The position numbers and the translations under genes are program-made. Below are positions 33,045 through 41,347 of a stretch of DNA of 52,386 nt, one piece after another. The notes under the pieces were generated by a model, which searched no databases, was not told the origin of the DNA, and saw nothing but the letters and a program-made list of their open reading frames with translations. The DNA is from Clostridia bacterium. Lineage in GTDB: Bacteria; Bacillota; Clostridia; Christensenellales; Aristaeellaceae. Location: NCBI GenBank assembly GCA_017552535.1, contig JAFZPV010000050.1:1-52386 (forward strand), in the 5' to 3' direction. Each line of letters starts with the position of its first letter. The stretch's first letter is position 1.

Positions 33045-34274
33045 ATGAACTATAAAACACTGGCTCTTATACTGCTTGCGCTGATACAGGCGTACAAGCT
33101 CACCCTTCTGGCGGTAAAGCGGAAGTCTTTTTCCAACCCCATTCCCGATAACGTAAAGGACATCTACGACGAAGAGGAGTTTCAGAAGTGGCGCATGTAT
33201 TCTGCAGAAAAATCCCACTGGGAACTGTGGCAGACACTCACATCCTTCGTGATCACCTTCCTGCTCATCCTCACGGACGCGTTCAGCGCGTTTTCAAAAC
33301 TGTTCGGCACGAACATCTACTGGTGCTCCCTGGGCGTAACGCTTTTGACCGTGATCACGGACACCGTGACCGGCTGCGTTTTCGGCTACGTGGACAGCAT
33401 GATCGTGGAGCAGAAATACGGTTTCAACAAGACCACGAAGGCCACCTTCATCGCAGACCAGGTCAAGGGCCTGGTGATCAGCCTGATTTTGTCCCTCGGC
33501 CTGACCGCGCTTTTGGCGACCTTCCATCTCTGGCTTGGAAAACTGATGCCGGTGGTATTCGCGGCAGCGCTGTTCCTGTTCATACTGTTCATCACATTCC
33601 TGTATCCCTTTTTCAGCAGGATCTTTAATAAATTCACGCCCCTGGAAGACGGCGAGCTCAAGGACAAGCTCACCGGGCTTTTGGAGAAAAACGGCTATCG
33701 CGTGCGCGCTATCCAGGTGATGGACGCGTCCCGCCGTTCCAGCAAGTCCAACGCGTATTTCACGGGTTTTGGCAAGACCAAGACCATCGTGTTGTTCGAT
33801 ACCCTCGTAGATTCCTCCACACCGGACGAGATCTGCGCCGTCTTCGCCCACGAGATGGGCCACGGCATTCACAAGGACACGCTGAAAAACCAGGCGCTGA
33901 GCCTTCTGAACGTCTGCCTGATCGCCCTGTGCGCGTATCTTACAGTGAGCTGTGCCGAACTGTATAAGCCCTTCGGCTTTGACAGCGTCAATTACGGCTT
34001 CGCCATGGTGCTGGTGGGAGAGATCGAGCTGGCGATCATTTCTCCGCTGCTGGGGCTGTTTTCTGCCTGGCACTCCCGCAGGGCGGAATTCCGGGCCGAC
34101 CGGCAGGCCGTTGTGGAAGGCTACGGTAAAGACCTGATCAGCGCGCTCAAGACGCTGGCCAGAGAGAACTTCTCCCACCTGGCGCCCTCTCCCCTGATCG
34201 TAAAGCTGGAGTATTCCCATCCCCCGCTGTCCGAGCGTATCAAAGCGATCGAAGAGGGAATGAAACAGAATTAA
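33045..34274 (+). CDS. M48 family membrane metalloprotease, Ste24/CAAX type (409 aa)
   Basis: Zinc protease embedded in the membrane. Several hydrophobic helices (about 1-20, 65-90, 95-120, 143-170, 180-205) precede the zinc motif HEMGH (269-273), with the third ligand in the EFRADRQAVVEG segment; two more helices follow (about 284-300 and 318-345). The pattern matches Ste24-like rather than the shorter HtpX proteins. It probably degrades or processes membrane proteins under stress. GGAGG precedes the ATG. It ends the birA transcript at a hairpin terminator. Confidence 0.93.
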   Translation: MNYKTLALILLALIQAYKLTLLAVKRKSFSNPIPDNVKDIYDEEEFQKWRMYSAEKSHWELWQTLTSFVITFLLILTDAFSAFSKLFGTNIYWCSLGVTLLTVITDTVTGCVFGYVDSMIVEQKYGFNKTTKATFIADQVKGLVISLILSLGLTALLATFHLWLGKLMPVVFAAALFLFILFITFLYPFFSRIFNKFTPLEDGELKDKLTGLLEKNGYRVRAIQVMDASRRSSKSNAYFTGFGKTKTIVLFDTLVDSSTPDEICAVFAHEMGHGIHKDTLKNQALSLLNVCLIALCAYLTVSCAELYKPFGFDSVNYGFAMVLVGEIELAIISPLLGLFSAWHSRRAEFRADRQAVVEGYGKDLISALKTLARENFSHLAPSPLIVKLEYSHPPLSERIKAIEEGMKQN

Positions 34275-34301
34275 TCTTGGCAGTAATCATCCATGCACAT
34301 C

Positions 34302-34342
34302 GGAGGAGGCGCTTTGCAAGGAGGCGCCTCCTCCCAGGTTTT
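34302..34342 (+). terminator. Terminator after the M48 protease gene
   Basis: GGAGGAGGCGC (34302-34312) pairs with GCGCCTCCTCC (34324-34334) across an 11-nt loop, followed by CAGGTTTTG. Confidence 0.8.
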
Positions 34343-34373
34343 GTTGAGCATATACAGCGTATACCTGTGCAGA

Positions 34374-34402
34374 TTGACCATTTCGGGCAGGGATGGTATA
34401 AT
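34374..34402 (+). promoter_or_regulatory. Promoter of the triple-GNAT operon
   Basis: TTGACC (34374-34379) and TATAAT (34397-34402) are 17 bp apart; start near 34409. Confidence 0.82.
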
Positions 34403-34465
34403 TCAGGCAAAAACTGGTTCAGCGCAAATACGTGATCATGCAATCAGAGTGAAAAGGAGCTTGGT

Positions 34466-35011
34466 ATGAATCATTCAGGCACACGGCGTCTTGAGACCGA
34501 AAGGCTGGTACTGAGAAGGCTGACCGCGTCGGATGCCGATAAGGTTTTCAAAAACTGGGCATCCGATCCGGAGGTGACCCGCTTCCTCACCTGGCCGACT
34601 CACACGAATGTGGAAGACACAAAGCATATCATCGGCACCTGGCTCCCGCTTTATGAGAAGAAAGATTACTATCATTGGGCGATCACGCTGAAGGAAAACG
34701 GTGAGCCTATCGGCACCATACACGGCCTTGCCAACGACGATCTTGAGTCGGTGCAGATCGGCTACTGCCTCGGCAGAGCCTGGTGGAACCGGGGCATCAT
34801 GTCCGAAGCCGCCAGAGCGGTCGTCGATTTTTTCTTTGACGAAGTCGGCGCATTCAGCGTCTGCTCTTACCACGACCCGAACAATCCGCATTCCGGCATG
34901 GTGATGAAGCACTGCGGCATGAAATACGAGGGCACCAGGCGGGCTGCCGACCGCAACAATACCGGAAGATGCGACGCCAGCTGGTATTCCATTTTGCGTA
35001 CAGAGCGCTGA
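34466..35011 (+). CDS. GNAT N-acetyltransferase, RimJ/RimL-like (181 aa)
   Basis: Starts with the typical TRRLETERLVLRRLTASDA and has the acetyl-CoA motif around IGYCLGRAWWNRGIMSEAA (about 98-116), then NPHSGMVMKHCGMKYEGT. It transfers an acetyl group to an amino group, in relatives the N-terminus of ribosomal proteins or small amines. AAAAGGAG precedes the ATG. First of three adjacent GNAT genes, 12 bp before the second. Substrate not determinable. Confidence 0.92.
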   Translation: MNHSGTRRLETERLVLRRLTASDADKVFKNWASDPEVTRFLTWPTHTNVEDTKHIIGTWLPLYEKKDYYHWAITLKENGEPIGTIHGLANDDLESVQIGYCLGRAWWNRGIMSEAARAVVDFFFDEVGAFSVCSYHDPNNPHSGMVMKHCGMKYEGTRRAADRNNTGRCDASWYSILRTER

Positions 35012-35023
35012 TGAGGATTTGAA

Positions 35024-35557
35024 ATGGAGAACATACTGGAAACAAAGCGCCTGATCATACGCTGTTTCAGGGATGAAGACGCGCAGGCGCTGTACGAAAA
35101 CCACATGGACAGCGAAGTCAGAAAGTGGTTTCCCAACGAGTGTTACGCCGATTGGGAAGAGGCGCTGGAGGCGATCCGGTTTTTTGCCGGCAGCGCGGAA
35201 AGAGGGCAACTGCCTTTTGTTCTTGGCGCGGAACTGAAACAGACAGGAGAATTGATCGGCGATGCCGGTTTGAGCGAAGTGGAAGGAAGGCCGGGCGAAA
35301 CGGAGGTCGGCTACTGCATCGGGCAGAAGTATCGCCAAAATGGCTATGCCGCTGAGCTGCTGGAAGCAATGTCCGTTATCGCGGCGTCCCGCTTTGGCAT
35401 ACGGGAGATCTTCGGGCGCGTCGTGCACGGAAACAAAGCCTCCGAAAAGGTGCTCCTGAAGAACGGTTTTCAGTTCATACAAGAAGAATTCGGCGCAGAG
35501 GACGATCCCTGCGGCAACGGGATGCGGGTATACAGCAAAACGATCCTGAAGGGCTGA
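35024..35557 (+). CDS. GNAT N-acetyltransferase, RimJ/RimL-like (177 aa)
   Basis: Begins ETKRLIIRCFRDEDAQALYE and contains VGYCIGQKYRQNGYAAELLE (acetyl-CoA loop, about 95-114) and the terminal beta-strand block GNKASEKVLLKNGFQFI. Relation to the preceding protein is visible but distant, so recent duplication is not shown. GAGG precedes the ATG. Part of the three-gene acetyltransferase run. Confidence 0.92.
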   Translation: MENILETKRLIIRCFRDEDAQALYENHMDSEVRKWFPNECYADWEEALEAIRFFAGSAERGQLPFVLGAELKQTGELIGDAGLSEVEGRPGETEVGYCIGQKYRQNGYAAELLEAMSVIAASRFGIREIFGRVVHGNKASEKVLLKNGFQFIQEEFGAEDDPCGNGMRVYSKTILKG

Positions 35558-35601
35558 CGGACGCAGTCAAAAAAGAGTGGAAATGGGATGCTGCCGGAGA
35601 T

Positions 35602-36084
35602 ATGGAGATTTTACTTGAACAGCTGACGCACGAAAACTATCGTGACGCATTAAAGATAGACCGGGCGGACATCCCGGAAGCGTGGGTGGATACCGCGTCC
35701 TCCCTAATGGAAGTGAGCGATTATGGCAAAGAACACCATCTGATCGGGCACACTTTTCTTGCGCGCATCGGCGAAAAGCCCGTCGGGCTGATCATGATCG
35801 GCGAAGCGCTTCCCTGGGATACAGACCCCGACGAAATGAAGGGCAGCCCCTTCTACCGTATCATGGGCTTTGCGGTGGACAGGGCATACAGAAGCAAAGG
35901 CATCGGCGGGGAGATCCTGGAAAAAGCGGTCTCGCAGGTGTATGCTGAATTCGGAAAGCGTCCGCTCGCACTTGGCGTTCACAGGGACAACCTGCGGGCC
36001 GGCAGATTTTATGAACGCCACGGGTTTCGGCGGACGGGCGTTTACGAAGGCAATGACGAATACTATTTGAGGATCGTGGACTGA
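35602..36084 (+). CDS. GNAT N-acetyltransferase (160 aa)
   Basis: A different GNAT branch from the two before it, with FAVDRAYRSKGIGGEILEKA (motif A, about 92-111) and HRDNLRAGRFYERHGFRRTG. It lacks the RLETERL opening. The start at 35602 has GGAG only two bases away, so initiation may depend on coupling or a weak GTG/ATG nearby; no better in-frame start was found. Ends near the convergent alaX-like gene; no clear terminator in the 65-bp gap. Confidence 0.88.
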   Translation: MEILLEQLTHENYRDALKIDRADIPEAWVDTASSLMEVSDYGKEHHLIGHTFLARIGEKPVGLIMIGEALPWDTDPDEMKGSPFYRIMGFAVDRAYRSKGIGGEILEKAVSQVYAEFGKRPLALGVHRDNLRAGRFYERHGFRRTGVYEGNDEYYLRIVD

Positions 36085-36149
36085 TACGGCGATGCGGGAC
36101 GGAGCCGTACCGAACTTAGTACCCTGCATTTCGTTCCTGTACTTTTTCT

Positions 36150-37355
36150 TTATTGATCCAGACTTTGCCTGAGCGTTTCTTCTGCCCAGTCAAGCGCGCT
36201 TTCGTCCGGCACGGAGCCCCGGGCAAAGTCCGGCCTGCCGCCGCCCTTGCCGCCGAACCGGCGGGCGCAGGCCTGCAGCAGTTTGCCCATATCGCCAGCG
36301 GCGTCCTGAGACCTGGCGAAAAGAAGCAGTGTCCCCTGCTCCTGGCGGCTGCCAAGCAGGGCATATGCGCCGGGGCGCGACGATACGCAGTTGGCGGCTT
36401 CCAGAAGCGCGTCAGTGCCGAGGCCGTCGAAAAGGCGTTTTACGATGGCCGTGCCTTCCGAGGCCGTTTTCAGGTCGCCTTCCACCAGTTCCATCGCGCG
36501 CCTGGCTTTTTCTTTTTCCATCCTGTACTGGGCGTCCTTCAGCTTTTTGACTGTTTCCTCTGCGGCCTGGGAAAGGTTTTCCTGCGGCACGGAGAAGATC
36601 GCAGACAGGCTCTTTATTGTGTCCATACAAGAAGCAAACAGCCGGTTGGCCCTTTTGCCGCAGACGAAGGTGAGGCGCAGCTTTCCCTTGCTCGGCCTTG
36701 CGTCTGTGAGCTTGAACAGTCCGATCTGCCCCGCGCTGGAAGGATGTGTTCCCCCGCAGGCGCAGAACTCATCGTCGCCGATCTGCACCACGCGCACGTG
36801 TTCTTTGACCGTCGGCGGCTTTCTGAGAGGCAGGGCGGCCAGTTCCTCGCTTTCCGGGAACCAGCAGCGTATGGGCAGGTCCGCCTGGATGCGCGCGTTT
36901 ACTTCATCCTCCAGAAAGCGCAGCTCGTCGCCGGAAAGGCGCGTGGCCCCGCCGGGCAGCTCCACGTCGATGGAGGAATCCGCGTGCCCCAGATGCAGGC
37001 CGATGGTATGGCCGCCAAAGGATCTGTGCAGGCAGCCGGCAAGGATATGCTCCCCAGCGTGCTGCTGCATATGGTCAAAGCGCCGTTCCCAGTCGATCTG
37101 CCCGGTCACCGTCTGGCCGGGGCACAACGTGCCTTTTACCCGGTGGGCTACGTCTCCGGAATCGTCGACGAAAACATCGAGTATCTCGAGGTCTCCGAGT
37201 GTGCCCGTGTCGAACGGCTGTCCGCCGCTGGTAGGGTAAAAGGCGCTTTCCTCCAGATATACGATGCTTTCCGTGTCACTTTGGGGAATACAGGAGACCA
37301 CGCGGCTTTCAAACCACGTAAGATAAGGATCGCTGTAATACAGTCTGTTCGTCAC
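36150..37355 (-). CDS. AlaX-type alanyl-tRNA editing protein with DHHA1 domain (401 aa)
   Basis: Trans-editing enzyme that hydrolyses mischarged Ser- or Gly-tRNA-Ala. The N-terminal AlaRS-like barrel (AFYPTSGGQPFDTG), the zinc motifs QQHAGEHIL (HxxxH) and CACGGTHPSSAGQIG (CxxxH), and the C-terminal DHHA1 domain with the RFGGKGGGRPDFARG tail are all present, as in the long AlaX-L form. The chosen start is GTG at 37353-37355, which puts VTNRLYYSDPYL at the N-terminus as in relatives and follows AAGGCGG. A TTG at 37415 would add 20 unrelated residues. No aminoacylation domain, so it is not AlaRS. Confidence 0.9.
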   Translation of the reverse strand: MTNRLYYSDPYLTWFESRVVSCIPQSDTESIVYLEESAFYPTSGGQPFDTGTLGDLEILDVFVDDSGDVAHRVKGTLCPGQTVTGQIDWERRFDHMQQHAGEHILAGCLHRSFGGHTIGLHLGHADSSIDVELPGGATRLSGDELRFLEDEVNARIQADLPIRCWFPESEELAALPLRKPPTVKEHVRVVQIGDDEFCACGGTHPSSAGQIGLFKLTDARPSKGKLRLTFVCGKRANRLFASCMDTIKSLSAIFSVPQENLSQAAEETVKKLKDAQYRMEKEKARRAMELVEGDLKTASEGTAIVKRLFDGLGTDALLEAANCVSSRPGAYALLGSRQEQGTLLLFARSQDAAGDMGKLLQACARRFGGKGGGRPDFARGSVPDESALDWAEETLRQSLDQ

Positions 37356-37457
37356 GTTGCGCGCCGCCTTTTTTATGTTTTTCTTTATGATACACGGTTT
37401 TCTCTCCCCTGGCAACCATGCCGCGGTTTTCTTAACCGTAACATATCCAAATCGGTC

Positions 37458-37486
37458 TTGCCTGCCGCGGACAATTGGATTATAAT
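37458..37486 (+). promoter_or_regulatory. Promoter of the VanW-DegV-DUF1846 operon
   Basis: TTGCCT (37458-37463) and TATAAT (37481-37486) are 17 bp apart, start near 37493. The 37356-37533 gap otherwise shows no gene. Confidence 0.75.
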
Positions 37487-37533
37487 AGATTATTAGAATA
37501 GGATATTATGTATTTCCATAAACAGGAGTATTC

Positions 37534-38937
37534 ATGGCAACCAGAACACAGAAGATCAGACCCGGCAGCATCGTGTCCAATCCGCTTTTTGCTGTGGCTG
37601 CGGTGGCGCTGCTGGTGATACTGGTGATCGTATGCATCCGTTCCTGCGGGCCGGTATCCCGGTATTACTGCCAGGGCGTATATATCAACGGCGTGGACAT
37701 GTCACCCTATACGAAAGACGAAGGCGCGCGCATGCTGGAAAGCTGGGCGTCTTCCCTGCTGAACAAAAAATACACCTTCACTTTTGAAGACCGCATCTGG
37801 ACCTTTGTGCCCACGGATATCGACGCGTCCTACAATACGTCCGACGTGCTGCGCAGGGCATGGAACCTGGGCCACAGCGGCAGCGCTTCCGATCAGTCCA
37901 AAGTACAGCAGTCGCTGCGCATCGAGCCGCAGCTGCTTTGGGTGCAATTGAGCTACAGCGAAAAAAAGCTGGACGCCTTCATCAAGGATATTTACGACAG
38001 CGTATATATACAGCCTTTGGATGCCGAGATCGTCCTGACGGCCACAAAGCCCGTGATCGTATCGGAATCCCACGACGGACGCGAACTGGATGAAGAAAGC
38101 TTCCGCAATACGCTTTTGGATCTGATGCACAGCGGCAGTGACACCACGGTGTTCCAGCTGCCCGTGGAAAACAAGATCCCCGCCGTATCCTCGGACGAAG
38201 CGGAAAACGGCCTGCAGCTGATCGTGACCTATTCCACGAGTCTCACCAACTCCTCCACCGCGCGCTGCGGAAACGTCCGCTTGGCCCTGAGCAACTTTAA
38301 CGGTTTCGCGGTGCAGCCCGGCGAAACGGTGAGCTTTAACGAGATCGTGGGCGAAAGAAGCCTGATCCGGGGCTACGTAGAGGGCACGGTATACTACAGT
38401 TCCTCCGTTACTACCGGCATCGGCGGCGGCGTCTGCCAGGCCTCCAGCACGCTGTACGGCGCGCTCATGTACGCCGGAATGGATACGGTGGAGCGCAACC
38501 ACCACTCCCTGGTGGTGGATTACTGCGCCGCCAGCATGGACGCCGCGGTGAGCGAGGACGCTTCCCAGGACTTCGTATTCGTGAACAACACCGATTACGA
38601 CATATACATCTACACCAACGTCATCAACAAGGAAAGCGCTACCGTATACATCTACGGCAACCGTCCCGAATACCGAATCGATCTGATCTCCACGATCATA
38701 CAGAACAATATCAAGAATCCCGCCATCGACATTCAGAAAGACAAGACCGGGGAGATCGCCTACTACACCACACAGCGCGTGCTGGTGAAGGAAGGCAAAC
38801 TTGGCCGCCGTTCCAAGCTGGAACGCGTATATTACGACTGGGACACCGGTGTGGAAGTCAAGCGCGAGACCCTCAGCGAGGACTACTACTCCGGTGAACG
38901 CGATATCTACTATGTCGGCACACATCTGCCGGAATAA
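37534..38937 (+). CDS. VanW-family membrane-anchored protein (467 aa)
   Basis: A basic start leads into one membrane helix (about 17-36, PLFAVAAVALLVILVIVCI), so the rest is outside the cell. A PG_binding_4-like region (about 50-200) is followed by the VanW domain (about 225-370) with STSLTNSSTARCGN, LSNFNGFAVQPGETVSFNE, the GIGGGVCQASSTLYGALMYAG block and ERNHHS. The Cys in GGGVCQ recalls an L,D-transpeptidase-like fold. A G5-like end (KTGEIAYYTTQRVLVKEGK) closes it. The name comes from vancomycin clusters but the family is common in Clostridia without them; the role is cell-wall related and not defined. Confidence 0.93.
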   Translation: MATRTQKIRPGSIVSNPLFAVAAVALLVILVIVCIRSCGPVSRYYCQGVYINGVDMSPYTKDEGARMLESWASSLLNKKYTFTFEDRIWTFVPTDIDASYNTSDVLRRAWNLGHSGSASDQSKVQQSLRIEPQLLWVQLSYSEKKLDAFIKDIYDSVYIQPLDAEIVLTATKPVIVSESHDGRELDEESFRNTLLDLMHSGSDTTVFQLPVENKIPAVSSDEAENGLQLIVTYSTSLTNSSTARCGNVRLALSNFNGFAVQPGETVSFNEIVGERSLIRGYVEGTVYYSSSVTTGIGGGVCQASSTLYGALMYAGMDTVERNHHSLVVDYCAASMDAAVSEDASQDFVFVNNTDYDIYIYTNVINKESATVYIYGNRPEYRIDLISTIIQNNIKNPAIDIQKDKTGEIAYYTTQRVLVKEGKLGRRSKLERVYYDWDTGVEVKRETLSEDYYSGERDIYYVGTHLPE

Positions 38938-38949
38938 GCGGAGGATTTT

Positions 38950-39801
38950 ATGGCAAAAGTCATCGTTACCTGCGATTCCACCTGCGATCTCGACCAGGCT
39001 TCCGTCGATAAGTACCACATTATCGTCTGTCCCCTGTACGTTTATACGGGGCAGGAGGAGCACCGCGACGGCATTGACATCAAGGCGCCCCAGGTTTTTG
39101 AATATGTAAGCCGTACGGGCATCCTTCCCCGAACGGCTGCCTGCACCAGCGAAGACTACACGAAATTCTGGCAGCCCCATCTGGACGAAGGCTGCGAGAT
39201 CGTGCATATCAATATTTCCGCAGAGTTTTCGAGCTGCTATCAGAACGCTGTTCTTGCCGCGCAGGAACTGGGGCATGTATACCCCATAGATTCCAGGAAT
39301 CTTTCCAGCGGCAGCGGTCTTCTGGCACTGGAAGCTGCCGAGCTTGCCCAGGCAGGCAAGAGCGCGAAAGAAATATTCGATTATCTTGAAACGAAAAAGC
39401 TTCGCCTGAACGTGAGCTTTGTCATCGACACGCTGGAATACCTGGCCAAAGGCGGGCGCTGCTCTGCCCTGGTTTCGCTGGCGTCCAGCCTGCTGAAGAT
39501 CAAGCCCTGCATCGAAGTGATCGGCGGCAAGATGGGCGTTGGCAAAAAGTACCGCGGCAAGCTCGCCGCCGTGATCAACCAGTACGTGCATGAGCGTCTG
39601 AAGGCCGCCGGCGACGTGGAGACGAAGCGCATCTTCATCACGGATTCCGGCGTGACGGACGACATCGTGGAAGACGTGCGCAAGGCGATCCTGGAGGAAG
39701 CGCCGTTTGCGGAGATCATCCACTCCAACGCCGGCTGCACCGTTTCAAGCCACTGCGGTCCCAACACGCTGGGCATACTGTTCTTCGAAGCCGAAAAGTA
39801 A
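38950..39801 (+). CDS. DegV family fatty-acid-binding protein (283 aa)
   Basis: Members bind a long-chain fatty acid and, as FakB, present it to the FakA kinase for phosphorylation. The sequence starts KVIVTCDSTCDLDQA and has the lid PRTAACTSEDYTKFW (PxTSxPS-like), NISAEFSSCYQNA, VYPIDSRNLSSGSGLLALEA and KPCIEVIGGKMGVGKKYRG. Normal length. No FakA is in this window. It follows vanW by 12 bp and precedes the DUF1846 gene by 12 bp, so the three are co-transcribed. Confidence 0.95.
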   Translation: MAKVIVTCDSTCDLDQASVDKYHIIVCPLYVYTGQEEHRDGIDIKAPQVFEYVSRTGILPRTAACTSEDYTKFWQPHLDEGCEIVHINISAEFSSCYQNAVLAAQELGHVYPIDSRNLSSGSGLLALEAAELAQAGKSAKEIFDYLETKKLRLNVSFVIDTLEYLAKGGRCSALVSLASSLLKIKPCIEVIGGKMGVGKKYRGKLAAVINQYVHERLKAAGDVETKRIFITDSGVTDDIVEDVRKAILEEAPFAEIIHSNAGCTVSSHCGPNTLGILFFEAEK

Positions 39802-39813
39802 AGGAGAGGCACC

Positions 39814-41295
39814 ATGCGCATAGGCTTTGACAACGAGAAGTACATCCGCATCCAGTCCGAACGCATCCAGAAGCGCATCGCCGAATTCGGCGGCAAGCTC
39901 TATCTGGAATTCGGCGGCAAGCTTTTCGACGACTATCACGCTTCCCGTGTGCTGCCGGGTTTCGAGCCGGACAGCAAGATCCGAATGCTCAAGTCTTTCG
40001 GGGGCGACGTGGAGATCATTCTGGCGATCTGCGCCAGCGACATCGAAAAGAACAAACAGCGCGGCGACCTGGGCATCTCCTACGACGACGATGCGCTGCG
40101 CCTGATGGACGTGTTCCGCTCCATGGGCTTTTACGTGGGCGGCGTGGTGATCACGCAGTATGCCAATCAGCCAAGTGCCGACAACTTCCGCAAAAAACTC
40201 ACTGCACTGGGCATCCGTTCCTATCTCCACTATCCCATCAAAGGGTATCCGCACGCGGTAAGCGACATCGTATGCGAAAGCGGTTACGGCCGAAACGAAT
40301 ACATCGAGACCACGCGCCCGCTGGTGGTGGTCACCGCTCCCGGCCCCGGCAGCGGCAAAATGGCCACGTGCTTAAGCCAGCTGTATCACGATTTCAAGCG
40401 GGGCATTTCTTCCGGTTACGCCAAATTCGAGACTTTCCCGGTATGGAGCCTGCCGCTCAACCATCCCGTGAACCAGGCGTACGAGGCCGCCACCGCCGAC
40501 TTGAATGACGTGAACATGATCGACCCCTATCACCTGGAAGCCTACGGCGTGACGGCGGTTAACTACAACCGCGACGTGGAGATCTTCCCGGTTATGCGCA
40601 CCATGTTTGAAAAGCTGCTTGGTCACTGTCCCTACGCCTCCCCCACCGACATGGGCGTGAACATGATCAAGGACTGCATCGTGGACGACGAAGCGTGCCG
40701 CATCGCGTCCAACCGCGAGATCCTGCGCCGCTATTATGCCGCTCAGGTGGAAGCAAAGCGCGCCGGCATGGAGACCGATGCACTGCGCAAGCTGGAGCTC
40801 ATCGTGAAGCGCGCCGGTATCACTTCCGACATCATCCCCGCCATCGGCGCCTCGCTTCTGCGCGAAAAGACCACGGGCGCGCCCGCTGCCGCCGTCGAAC
40901 TGCAGGACGGCCGAGTGGTGACCGGCAAGACCTCTTCCCTGTTGGGCGCCGCCGCTGCCATGATGCTCAACGCACTTAAGGAGCTTGCCGGAATACCCGA
41001 TTCCCTCAAGCTGATCCCGCCGGAAGTGATCGAGCCCATCACCGAAATGAAGATCAACAACCTGGGTCACCGCAATCCCCGCCTGCATACGGACGAAGTG
41101 CTGGTGGCGCTGTGCGTTTCCGCCGTTACGAATCCCGCGGCGGCGCTTGCGCAGAAGCAGCTGGACAAGTTGCGAGGCTGTGACGTGCATTTTTCCGTGA
41201 TCCCGTCTTCCGTGGACGAAAAGATCTTCAAGCGCCTGGGCATGAACGTGAGCTGTGAGCCCAGATACGAAATTTCAAAGCTGTACCACAAATAA
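39814..41295 (+). CDS. DUF1846 domain-containing protein (493 aa)
   Basis: A full-length DUF1846 protein, a family of unknown function found in Firmicutes and other fermenters. It begins MRIGFDNEKYIRIQSERIQKR-like, the standard DUF1846 opening, and carries TAPGPGSGKMATCLSQLYHDF, FPVWSLPLNHPVNQAYEAAT and a Ala-rich middle part (TGAPAAAVELQDGRVVTGKTSS). The GPGSGK segment resembles a nucleotide-binding loop. No membrane helix or signal peptide. Last gene of the operon, closed by a bidirectional terminator. Confidence 0.95.
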   Translation: MRIGFDNEKYIRIQSERIQKRIAEFGGKLYLEFGGKLFDDYHASRVLPGFEPDSKIRMLKSFGGDVEIILAICASDIEKNKQRGDLGISYDDDALRLMDVFRSMGFYVGGVVITQYANQPSADNFRKKLTALGIRSYLHYPIKGYPHAVSDIVCESGYGRNEYIETTRPLVVVTAPGPGSGKMATCLSQLYHDFKRGISSGYAKFETFPVWSLPLNHPVNQAYEAATADLNDVNMIDPYHLEAYGVTAVNYNRDVEIFPVMRTMFEKLLGHCPYASPTDMGVNMIKDCIVDDEACRIASNREILRRYYAAQVEAKRAGMETDALRKLELIVKRAGITSDIIPAIGASLLREKTTGAPAAAVELQDGRVVTGKTSSLLGAAAAMMLNALKELAGIPDSLKLIPPEVIEPITEMKINNLGHRNPRLHTDEVLVALCVSAVTNPAAALAQKQLDKLRGCDVHFSVIPSSVDEKIFKRLGMNVSCEPRYEISKLYHK

Positions 41296-41314
41296 GTATA
41301 CCATCATAAATTTT

Positions 41315-41347
41315 CCCCGGCTGTGAAAACGCAGCCGGGGATGTTTT
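41315..41347. terminator. Bidirectional terminator between DUF1846 and URO-D genes
   Basis: CCCCGGCTG (41315-41323) pairs with CAGCCGGGG (41332-41340), followed by ATGTTTT on plus and AAAATTT on minus. The minus gene's stop codon overlaps the T-run. Confidence 0.85.

Noticed and set aside
36150-37355. Alanyl-tRNA synthetase (alaS)
   Set aside because: The class II aminoacylation core is missing; only editing and DHHA1 parts are present.
37702-39723. 673-codon open frame on the minus strand
   Set aside because: Antisense to the VanW and DegV genes; the translation has no recognisable domain and no ribosome site.
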